The notes beneath the pieces are model-generated. The model saw nothing but the letters and a program-made list of their open reading frames with translations. It was not told the DNA's origin and made no database searches. Shown piece after piece: positions 1 to 8,550 of a stretch of DNA of 64,000 nucleotides. The position numbers and the translations under genes were made by a program. Position 1 is the first letter of the stretch; each line of letters starts with the position of its first letter. The DNA is from Pohlia nutans (taxonomy: Eukaryota > Streptophyta > Bryopsida > Bryales > Mniaceae), in the NCBI GenBank assembly GCA_022496805.1, contig CM040103.1, positions 7,210,001 through 7,274,000 of the forward strand, given 5' to 3'.

Positions 1-520
1 GAGCAAGTGGTTGTAGCCATATTTCAGTATTTCACTATATTTTGCCCTTACCCCCCTACATGAAGGGATGTAACTAAAAAGATTTGCTCTAAGTTTGATT
101 CTAAACATAATATTTCCCTACGTCAAGGTTTATAATATTTTGATAAAGTCATAGTTTTCTAGATTCGCCTTTAAATGCCAATTCGTGTTTGAGTGTTTCG
201 AACGTTCCTTTAACTCTGCAATAGTACGATCTACCAACTCAATCTCATTATTAAAAGCATTATTGTGAATTATTGCTTAGGTCCATCGGTCACTCGTCGC
301 AAGATTGGCAATAATCGTTCTCCATGTTCTTATAACTTATCTATTTTAGTCTTTGGTATCACAAACCATACCTTTTAAATTCCGACTCTGGTAATGATTT
401 GGGAATTATTAGCAATGCGGTCATTGATTAAATTACTTTGTCCACGTGAAAAGGGTTTCGTCAGATCTAGTTCAGGGGAAACATTATCCACCGCAAAGAC
501 GGGTTTTACAAACGAGACGG
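1..520. other. AT-rich spacer, no gene seen
   Basis: No reading frame or repeat in this stretch could be supported. It is AT-rich and stops abruptly where the GC-rich CCGTCC arrays begin, so it may lie outside the repeat-bearing unit to its right. Confidence 0.4.
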
Positions 521-521
521 A

Positions 522-870
522 AGGCCGTCCCCGGGTCTGTTCAACTGGCGGGAAAGCCGTCTAAACACGCCCAACCCGTCCAAAACACGCCCAGGCCGTC
601 CAGGCAGGGGTGGATACCCCCCCCCCCCCCCCCCCCCGTCCGTCCCAGGAATTTTACGAAATCCGTCCAGACGGATACGCCGTCCAGCGCGGGATAGGCC
701 GTCACCTGCACGGTTAGCCCGTCCAGTTCAGCCGAGGAAGCCGTCCAGCAGGACGGGGGGGCCGTCGAGGGCTGGGAGGACGGGCCGTCCAACCCCATAG
801 ACGGGACCGTCTAGCGGGACGGCCCCCCATCGCCTAGACGGGCGGGGCGACGGCTATACGCCCGAAACAG
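522..870. repeat. CCGTCC palindromic array, block A
   Basis: The block is a dense run of CCGTCC and GGACGG half-sites, many paired as CCGTCCANNTGGACGG at roughly 25 to 30 bp spacing, with a run of about 20 C at 617 to 637. It is far more CpG-rich than the DNA on its left. Its reading frames are by-products of the repeat. It is the leftmost of six related blocks. Confidence 0.75.
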
Positions 871-1944
871 TCCGGATTACGAGACCACATTAGTTCTCGC
901 GTGGGAGGTGATAGTTTACTATTTAGTGGACGGACTGCATTAACTGCGAAGAGCGTCCAGTCGACGGCCATGGGTTATGCGATGACGGCCCGGATCAACG
1001 GCTGTATGTTGGCAATTCAGAAGATATCGGACGGCCCCTGCTCATATAAAATGCTTTCCAGGTGGCTTCTGTCTCCATGGTATTCCTCGTTGCTGTATGT
1101 TTCCATTTTGTGTGTGCAGGTTGGGACTGGATCGCGTTGGACGGCCTGCTCGCAATTGCTGTTATCTCGCTCCGTCCGGCAGATTCTGCAGTTGGGGAGT
1201 GCGTCGATCTCAGATTGCCAAAGACTGTTTGCGCCTTTGCGGGCTGGTGAGAGATTGCAGGTTTGAACTGGGGAGCGGTGGACAGCCAGTTCGCAAAAGT
1301 TTTGATCTTGCAGCAGCTTTCACGCTTAGGGTCCTGCACATCGGCATCACGCTATCGCGATGCGGCGCTGGGAACCATCCGGGTATCCTGTGGACCGGAA
1401 ACAGCTGCAGGAGTACGTGTTGTGGGTACTACAGCGTTCGGGGATGGAGGAGCCAACGCTGCGTTGGCTGAACCCGTATTTTTTGAAGCTTGTCACGGAC
1501 GGGTGAATGACCGCGAATTGGAGCAAACACAAGAAGCGGAAGGCGTTGGCTCGTTTTGAATTGCACACAGGGTGCACATTTGCGCAGTGGCGCCTCACCC
1601 GGCGAGCGCAAAGGCAGGGCGCACAGCGTCGATAGATTAGTCGTCGTCGCCACCTTTTTTTTTTGTTCGGCAATTGTGCATGGGATCCGGCTCATCCGGC
1701 CCATCCGGCTGTTATTAGATTATTCCGTTCACACTGTATATAGTGTTATATGTTTTCTCGATGTACACAGTACACCAGGGTAGACGGGATAGATAAGCCG
1801 TCCCATGGGAGATACATTCTGTGATTATGTACATACGGCACACAATTTTGAATAAACGAATGTTCCTACACCGTGTCGATGTTCATGGTTGCCTGTAGAG
1901 ACTTTGTTTCCATGCAGGAGTCCATGCACAGTGCGCTGCCGTCG
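871..1944. other. Spacer between CCGTCC blocks A and B
   Basis: The stretch is moderately GC-rich. It has scattered CCGTCC half-sites, a TATA-like TATAAAA near 1045 and an AATAAA near 1851. Short frames exist on both strands, but none shows a recognisable domain. It could be an untranslated transcript or degenerate transposon sequence; I cannot decide. Confidence 0.3.
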
Positions 1945-2420
1945 AACAGCTGACAGCTTGGCCGTCGAACTGGACGGCTAAGCCGTCCGATTTGAGTGCA
2001 GGTCGTTGACTGCATGGTCGACCCGTCCATCCAGTAGACGGGTTGTCCGTCCAGTTGACGGGCCGACCGTCTCCTCTGGACGGCTATTCCGTCGAGTGGA
2101 CGGTCCGACGGGGAGGTCCGTCGAGTTGACGGAGTAGCCGTCCAGAGGACGGGTGGGCCGTCCTGTCCGTGGACGGGTAGTCTGTCCTCAGGACGGCTAG
2201 TCCGTGGAGTGGACGGCCCGACAGAGATGGCCGTCTAGTTGACGGAGAGCCCGTCCAGAGGATCGGTGGGCCGTCCTGTATGTGGACGGGTGGGCCGTGC
2301 AGGAGAACGAGGGGCGCTCTACTGGACGGGAGGGCCGTCCAGTCGCTAGAGAGGCCGTCTAACCATCGCACCCGGCCATGCAGTCGACGGAGGATCCGTC
2401 TAGCGGACGTAGAGGAAGGT
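1945..2420. repeat. CCGTCC palindromic array, block B
   Basis: CCGTCCA and TGGACGG half-sites alternate here in the same way as in block A, many separated by short G/T/A spacers. A short telomere-type run (ccctaaaccctaaacc) follows directly at about 2433 to 2447. Confidence 0.75.
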
Positions 2421-2527
2421 CGTGTGCGTGGCCCTAAACCCTAAACCTTGCCCGCCAAGGATATAAATATCGATTGCCTTGGTCAAGGTTTTCATTTCAA
2501 CCTTGTGCAGCCCATGCAGGTGACGCT

Positions 2528-2905
2528 ATGGAGAGTTTAGTGTGTCGTTTAGCTCAGTCATACAAAGTAGTCAATTCTGGCGATGTAGGGCCTATTTTCT
2601 TCGACTGGGTTCGTTTAGATGATTCTGCAGATCGTGTGTTTATCGATCCTACGGGAGTCGTTGGCATCACCGTTGGTAGCGCCGTGGAAGTGCGAGGGAC
2701 TACTCCAGTGGATCCAGCGAAGGACTTGGTGTCGAATACTAGTGCGCCGAACCGGATAGTGTCCGTTGTTAAACATGCATACTCGCATGTTGCGGATTTC
2801 CCGCCCGGTGCGTATTCGTCCCAGAAGGAACATCCGCGATCTATGTATGTTTCAAAGAAAGCGGCCCGTACTGGCCCCTCAGATTACAGGCACGCATCTC
2901 CTTAG
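2528..2905 (+). CDS. Hypothetical 125-residue protein inside the CCGTCC region
   Basis: The ATG at 2528 opens a 125-residue frame. A TATAAATA box lies about 60 bp upstream (2462-2469), just after array block B and its telomere-like run, which makes this the most gene-like frame in the left 4 kb. The product is mixed in composition, with no signal peptide, membrane segment or domain I recognise. It may be a minor protein of the repeat-bearing element or a chance frame. The start is the first ATG after the box; the frame is open a little further upstream. Confidence 0.25.
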   Translation: MESLVCRLAQSYKVVNSGDVGPIFFDWVRLDDSADRVFIDPTGVVGITVGSAVEVRGTTPVDPAKDLVSNTSAPNRIVSVVKHAYSHVADFPPGAYSSQKEHPRSMYVSKKAARTGPSDYRHASP

Positions 2906-3174
2906 TTTTTTGTGCTGCGGGTATACAGGTTCTGGAGCAGTTGCAATGTTTGTGTTTGCACTCTCCGTCGCTAGGACTCTTGTTGTCGGTATAAATTTAA
3001 ATACACTATGCGTACACTACTTTCCGAACCCGTGTCGCATGTGTTCAAGGTTTACACCTCACTGTGCATTTATCCCTGCACGTAAACAATACCAACATAC
3101 ATTTATGTTGTAGACCTTAATAGTGAAGTATAGCAAATTAAAAAAATGAAAGAGCACGAGAATTAGCTGCAACC

Positions 3175-3390
3175 CAAGACTGTCCGTCCACGTGAAATCA
3201 CACCCGTCGACATGTTATCGCGCCCGTCCACACGACGTTCCGCGCGTCCACATGACGTCCCGCCCGTCCACATGTTAAACCGCCCGTCCACATGACGATC
3301 CGCCCGTCCACATGACGATTCGCCCGTCCACATGACGACCCTCCCGTCCACATGACGACCCGCCCGTCCACATGACGGAAGGCCGTCTAA
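3175..3390. repeat. 20-bp tandem array (CCCGTCCACATGACG), block C
   Basis: About ten head-to-tail copies of a 20-bp unit with core CCCGTCCACATGACG are present. All point the same way, unlike the other CCGTCC blocks, where half-sites face each other. The last copies run into a CCGTCTAAACC motif. Confidence 0.85.
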
Positions 3391-3610
3391 ACCTAAACCG
3401 CGTTGTGGAATGAAATGATCGATTGGCGTGCTGAAATGAAATATATAATTAGTCATAATTTCTGAACCATACACAATCAAGCATTGGATATGCACTCAAA
3501 ACATAATTGCTATTCAAATGATATATGCTATCACCCCGCATCGTACAGATTTCTCAATCATACCTAAATCACTATAATTGGTATGCCGCATAACCCTAGG
3601 ACCCGCATTT
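3391..3610. other. AT-rich spacer between blocks C and D
   Basis: No feature is supported here apart from ordinary AT-rich sequence between two CpG-rich arrays. Confidence 0.3.
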
Positions 3611-3611
3611 A

Positions 3612-3990
3612 TAGCCGTCCAACTATACAGGCAGGCCGTCCAGTAAGAGATTAGGCCGTCCAGTCAGACAGGCAGGCCGTCTAGTTGGATGTCTAGGCCG
3701 TCCAACTGGACGGGCCGGTCGTCCAGTTGAACGTGTAGGCCGTCCAGACGATGCCCTGGTTGTCCACGTGGACGGGATGCTCGTCGCGTCAGACGGGCAG
3801 GCCGTCTAGTCAGATGTTTAGGCCTTCCAGTTGGACGGGCCAGTCGTCCACTTGAACGTGTATGCCGTCCAGTCGACGGGTTGGTCGTCCAGGTGGACGG
3901 GTACGGCGTCCAGCTGGACAGCCAGGCCGTTCACACGACGGAACGGCCGGCCACTAGGAGGGGTAGGCCGTCCAATTGGCGAGCCGTCAA
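3612..3990. repeat. CCGTCC palindromic array, block D
   Basis: This is the clearest block for the palindrome. Units read GGCCGTCCANNTGGACGGG with short spacers, and over a dozen occur in under 400 bp. A longer-period duplication is also visible: the run of units at 3700-3760 is echoed at 3830-3890 with the same order of variant half-sites. Confidence 0.8.
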
Positions 3991-4194
3991 TGGATAAAGC
4001 CACATATGATGACCGTCCAGTGATAATTGACGGCTGCAAGTACTGGGTGACGGCGGGCGCCCCCTCATGATCACCATTCTGATAGCCTGTCAGCGTCCAG
4101 CCGGAGGTGGGGGCCCTGGATCTCGTTTGTGGACGGCTAAATCAACGGCCATTGTGATCGTGATGAACACTATAATTCTCACGAGTGGTTTTCA

Positions 4195-4610
4195 ATTGCC
4201 GACGGCTGGGCCGTGCAGTCGTCGGGCAGGCCGTTTAATGAAAGGGGGGGCCGTCCACCTAGACGGGTGGGTCGTCCAATTGACATCTGGCCCGTCACGT
4301 GGGCGGGCAGGCTATCTATGGCGGGCAGGCTGCCCCACTGGACGGGTGGGACCGTTCAGGTCGACGGAAAGCCCGTCCGGTTCGACGGAAAGGCCGTCTG
4401 GTTGGACGGATGGACCGTCCTGTTGGACAAGCCGCCCGTCCAACTGGACGGGAAGGCCGTCAAGTCCATCCCACCCTACACCGAACCTATACTCGTATCC
4501 GAGCCTGTTGACGGCCTGCCCGTCCCTACGCCGCCGTCAAGCGGGACGCCATCAACCGTCGATCAAACATCTGGACGGCCAAGTCGACGGCTCCGGTGAG
4601 CAGGCCATTG
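4195..4610. repeat. CCGTCC palindromic array, block E
   Basis: The block has the same CCGTCCA/TGGACGG alternation as block D and is the last array before the RING-finger reading frame. The long open frames across it (for example 4067-4636) come from stop-poor GC-rich repeats. Confidence 0.75.
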
Positions 4611-4704
4611 ATCTAGATTATGATGAATTGACATAAATGGCTATGCCTAATTGGTTTGGTGGACATGAGAGTATAAGATGATGCTGGCCTCATTTAGAGC
4701 CATG

Positions 4705-4900
4705 CTTTCTCCCTTGAGCTGTGAGGTCTTGGTTTGCACAAAGCCTTGCTTCATAACTTGGGAGGAGGCAAACTGCAGGTCTTGTTATTTTTGTCACCTA
4801 AACGCGCATTTCGATACTCAGTCACGTTGTCCTCCTTTGAGTTGTGAAGTCCTGGTTTGCACAAAGCCTTGCTTCATAACTTGGGAGGAAGCAGACATGG
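4705..4900 (+). repeat. Direct repeat of about 65 bp upstream of the RING ORF
   Basis: A segment starting TTGAGCTGTGAGGTCTTGG at about 4709 recurs, slightly diverged, at about 4835, 126 bp downstream. The pair lies in the leader of the following reading frame, just after array block E. It may be part of its promoter or 5' untranslated region. Confidence 0.7.
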
Positions 4901-4990
4901 GTGGATGTTGTGTTGTCATATGAGCTGATCTCATATACGACCCCATACAGAATACCGCAGATTGGGCAATTGAAACCACAGCAGTAGGAC

Positions 4991-7087
4991 ATGGCAGAGG
5001 CTCGGGACATGGCCAACGTCGAAGACATGGTACACACTGGGGACATGGGGACTCCTGGATCGGGACGTGAGGATCTGAACCCACGAAAAAAGAAGCGGGG
5101 GAACCAAACGGATATAGACTGGGATGTCTTTCACGCCCGTGACATTTTGGCGTTTGAGGGCTGGGAAGACGAGCAGGAACCATGGAATATGAGAACCACG
5201 AAAACGTACGTGAGTTGGTCTCATATATGCCGTCATTGGGACGAGGGCCGGGCTCGTACCATTCTAAGAGGCGGATACGCGAGCATTTCGGAATGTCGGC
5301 ATGGAGCGTTGAAGAAACGATTGACTGAAGTGGCGATGGCTTTGTGGGGACAATGTGGAAAGAAGGATGGGACACTCGCGTTGTGTCAAATGGCGTATGC
5401 AAAGACATTTTTGGGGAAGGACGTGGACTGGAGTACATACCCTGCCCGGCCGAGGAACGGTCAATATCCTGCCAAACATCGGCACATTCCTCGTAATCCG
5501 AATGTGCCGTTGGAGGTACTGCCAGAGGACGCGATGGGAGCAGCAGCAGACAATCCGGACATGCAGATGATGGAGGTGGAGGTCATAGGAGCAACAGCAA
5601 TGGAGCAAAACTACCATGGGTCAAATGCAACAGACATGGCACACAACGACGTAAGGATGGTGGATCGTATGGATGGTGAGCCGGCACAACTAGATCCGTC
5701 GTTGGTCAACCAAGCTCCACGTGTTCAAGAGGAGGGGCCCCAACAAATGGCTGTCCACGCAGATCGTACTCCCCGAACTGTTCGAAGCGCACATGTACCG
5801 GTGCCCAACTTCACCGGTGAGCGAAACCAAGGCGAATTATACTCAGATTACGTCCTCAGATTACAAAAGCGTGTGAATGATGTAATATACGAGAAGGAGG
5901 AGCTGGCCATAAAACACGCAAATGATCTTGCTGGGGCAAACGAGCGGAGACAAGCTCTGGAGAACGAGAATGCAGAACTTAGGTCCCAAATTGCTGCCGC
6001 CACGTCGCAACAACGTCGCTTAAGTATTGAAGTCTCACCATCAGTCCTTCCGCTGGACGACGTAATTGAGAGAGCATCATGTGGTTTGGTGGAAGAAAGG
6101 GTGGCCACACCAATGGATTCAGCATTCACGACAAGACCACGGCAATTACCGTTTGGAGGCCCTCACGTCGCAAGTGCGAGCACTAGTGCAACAGAAACAT
6201 CAAATGAGGGAGACGTTGACCGGGCTACGTACGCTGCCATGCAATCACGAGCGGAGCTGGCCGAGAGGAAGCTCCATGAATATCGAAGCGAGGAAGAGAA
6301 GTTGAAGAGCGATTTGCAAGACGCAACCAAGAAAGATGCAGTGCGTCAGCGTACGGAAAAAGAGATTAGGCTCCAGCTGGTCTCGCAAACCAGTGAACTT
6401 GAGATGTACAAGGCACGTGCGATCAAAGCAGAGGGTGAAGTGCAAACGTTGAGGACCCACAACCAACTACTGAAGCACCGACGAGAGGAGATGATGCTCG
6501 ACATGTGCCACATGAAACTGGGTCTCACCGTAGCACTAAATGAATCGGAACAAATGCAACGCGAGGTGAAGAAGGTTGCGGCGCAATTCAAGGACGGTGC
6601 ACAGCGGTACTTTGGCATGACATCATGGCCGCTCGTTGAAGAGTTGTTCCCCGAGGATATGCCAGAGAATGTCAGCGACTCGAGCATTAATTGGAACAAC
6701 GCTCCAGAGTACGGGTTCCAATTCGAAACCGCGCGGTATCGCTACGGAGACAATGACGCACAAGGAAACCCGGTCGGTCCGAGATCGTTGCTATGGCCTA
6801 AAGTCCCGAAATATGTGACAGATGGATCCGTCTGCATAATGTGCAATTGCCCGTTCGGCCCGGAAGGTGCATATAGTCTCGGTACGTGTCCTCATGTGTA
6901 CCACCCACAATGTCTAATTCCGTACATGGTGACCAGGAAAAGATGTGCGGAGTGCAAAGCCCCGTTTCACCCTCGTTTGTACAAAATGTTTGGGCTTGAA
7001 AACCACATGCCAGCACATTACGAATACGACGAGGATAATTTACCGCTCGAAAGAACTGAATGGGGGAAAGACATGGTGTGGATGTAG
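4991..7087 (+). CDS. Uncharacterised coiled-coil and RING-H2-like protein (N-terminal 698 residues)
   Basis: The ATG at 4991 follows an in-frame TAG two codons upstream, so the start is well placed. Residues 1-70 are charged, with repeated D-M motifs and a basic RKKKR patch. Residues 280-345 and 411-537 are rich in E, K, Q and L and look like long coiled coils. At 615-655 the cysteines and histidines are spaced as C615-x2-C618, C633-x-H635-x2-H638-x2-C641 and C652-x2-C655, a RING-H2-like zinc finger that in known families recruits E2 ubiquitin enzymes. I do not recognise the protein. It sits between two sets of CCGTCC arrays and has no visible introns, so a transposon-carried gene is plausible. 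The frame ends at a TAG (7085-7087), but the same frame stays open afterwards. Confidence 0.7.
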   Translation: MAEARDMANVEDMVHTGDMGTPGSGREDLNPRKKKRGNQTDIDWDVFHARDILAFEGWEDEQEPWNMRTTKTYVSWSHICRHWDEGRARTILRGGYASISECRHGALKKRLTEVAMALWGQCGKKDGTLALCQMAYAKTFLGKDVDWSTYPARPRNGQYPAKHRHIPRNPNVPLEVLPEDAMGAAADNPDMQMMEVEVIGATAMEQNYHGSNATDMAHNDVRMVDRMDGEPAQLDPSLVNQAPRVQEEGPQQMAVHADRTPRTVRSAHVPVPNFTGERNQGELYSDYVLRLQKRVNDVIYEKEELAIKHANDLAGANERRQALENENAELRSQIAAATSQQRRLSIEVSPSVLPLDDVIERASCGLVEERVATPMDSAFTTRPRQLPFGGPHVASASTSATETSNEGDVDRATYAAMQSRAELAERKLHEYRSEEEKLKSDLQDATKKDAVRQRTEKEIRLQLVSQTSELEMYKARAIKAEGEVQTLRTHNQLLKHRREEMMLDMCHMKLGLTVALNESEQMQREVKKVAAQFKDGAQRYFGMTSWPLVEELFPEDMPENVSDSSINWNNAPEYGFQFETARYRYGDNDAQGNPVGPRSLLWPKVPKYVTDGSVCIMCNCPFGPEGAYSLGTCPHVYHPQCLIPYMVTRKRCAECKAPFHPRLYKMFGLENHMPAHYEYDEDNLPLERTEWGKDMVWM

Positions 7088-7618
7088 AAGTGGTCCCACG
7101 ACGAACACCATTTGCCGGTACAAACAGTGGACGATTTTCCATGGGACAGCGACGCCATGGTTACAGAGATGGCTAAAACGATCTATAAGGAGAATGAAGC
7201 AGAAAAGCGCCATTTTTTTGCCGAACTTGTTGGTGGACATTGGGATGTCGAGGAGGACAAATTTCGGCGTGCTCCACACCCGGACGGCCTAGTATATAAC
7301 TCCAACGGAGGACCTATTGGCCTTCTTGCCCTAATGGAACCTGAAGCGCAAACTGAGTATCTCCAAGATCAAACATTCCATCAGGTGGCAGTTTTAAAGG
7401 CGATTTTCAGTCACTATCATAGTCAGTATGACCAAGAAGCATTGGCCGTATTGAAGACTCTAGAAAATAAAGCCGGGCTGACTACTTTTTTGCAAGCAAG
7501 TATTGCTAGAGGCATTATCGAACCGGAGTCTGTTGAGAATTCAGCATTAGCGTCAACATCAGGAGCACAACCTGGAGCAGCACCAAGACAACCGGGGCCA
7601 CAACCCGGCCCTAACTAG
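7088..7618 (+). CDS. In-frame continuation of the RING-finger ORF after one TAG (176 residues)
   Basis: Directly after the TAG at 7085-7087 the same frame continues as KWSHDEHH and stays open to 7618. The segment is acidic and gene-like (WDSD, a W-D-V-E-E-D stretch) and ends in a P/G/Q/A-rich tail. No ATG occurs for about twenty codons. Either the TAG is a recent nonsense mutation, or it is read through, or this is a separately translated piece. The smooth composition across the stop favours one original protein of about 875 residues. Confidence 0.5.
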   Translation, partial: KWSHDEHHLPVQTVDDFPWDSDAMVTEMAKTIYKENEAEKRHFFAELVGGHWDVEEDKFRRAPHPDGLVYNSNGGPIGLLALMEPEAQTEYLQDQTFHQVAVLKAIFSHYHSQYDQEALAVLKTLENKAGLTTFLQASIARGIIEPESVENSALASTSGAQPGAAPRQPGPQPGPN

Positions 7619-8084
7619 AGCTACAACCGTAAAACTAGTGAGAATGATGTATAGCTGTATAGGAGATTAGGGGCTTTGCTGAGTTTGCTCCATTAATAGT
7701 TCTAAACTTATAGATCGCGATCGGTACTAGGACACGGGCAACTGAATCAAAAGTGTAAATTTCCCATGAAGTTCAAATTTTCCAAGATTGTAAATTTCTC
7801 ATTTTCTAATGTAAATTGCCTAATTTCCCACGTACACCTGAACCACTTTTTTCTCACGTGTGATTCTGTCCTGGATGGCTGGATGTAAATAATATTATAA
7901 TATTTACCTGAAATGTATATTCCCGTGAGATGTAAAATCGTGAATAATGAAATCTATGTATTGTCACCCTAAACCCTAAAACCCTAAAATCTCACTATGT
8001 GTACATATATACATATACCAATATATGTGCGTGTATTATGCGAGTTTCCCTAACCCCTGAACCACGCACGCAGTACGTTAACTC
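7619..8084 (+). other. AT-rich 3' flank of the RING ORF with telomere-like run
   Basis: This AT-rich sequence is probably the 3' untranslated region of the RING-finger gene. It ends with a telomere-type run of CCCTAAA units at about 7966-7987. No reading frame is supported. Confidence 0.4.
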
Positions 8085-8430
8085 TAAACCGTCCAGGGTG
8101 GTCCGTCTAGCTGGACCGTCCAGAGTGGGCCGTCCAGCTGGACCGTCCAGGGTAGTCTGTCCAGGGTGGCCCGTCCAGCAGGTCCGTCCACTTGGACCGT
8201 CCACGCGCGTCTAGACGGCTGGATTGTCCACGGGCCGTCCAGGGATCCGTCAAGCTCTAAACCCTAAACCCTAAACCGTGGGCCGTCGACGGGCAGCAAA
8301 CCCCTAAACCCTAAACCCTAGAAGCCGTCCGCCGACAAAACCCTAAACCGTCCGCGGGACCGTCCAAGCTAGACGGCCAGCTGGACCGTCCAACGGGGCT
8401 GTTCATCCAGTTGACGGCTGTTCATCCACT
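8085..8430. repeat. CCGTCC array with telomere-type repeats, block F
   Basis: CCGTCCAG/CTGGAC units are interleaved with CCCTAAA runs at about 8257-8275, 8302-8320 and 8338-8348. It mirrors blocks A to E on the other side of the RING-finger gene, so the gene is bracketed by arrays of one family. The sequence at 8490-8560 then becomes rich in TGACGC/GACGTGACG. Confidence 0.75.
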
Positions 8431-8550
8431 CCATCCAGCACAATAAGTTTTTTACCCCCTGACACGAATACTGGTCCGGAATATTCGATCCTGACGGACG
8501 CGGGGCATGGATCCTGACGTTATGACGCTGACGCGTCAGTCGCGACGTGA

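Noticed and set aside
901..1720. Set of overlapping frames of 60-124 residues
   Set aside because: They overlap on both strands, none has a domain or splice support, and the region is repeat-derived.
4067..4636. 189-residue reading frame across CCGTCC block E, and similar frames at 446-697 and 2084-2371
   Set aside because: The products are simple translations of the repeat (W, T, G, R, P, S rich) and appear in several frames on both strands.
4818..5438. 206-residue minus-strand frame
   Set aside because: It is antisense to the start of the RING-finger ORF and has no independent support.
7966..8348. Telomere-type CCCTAAA runs suggesting a chromosome end
   Set aside because: The runs are short, scattered among CCGTCC units and followed by 55 kb of ordinary DNA. 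They are interstitial.
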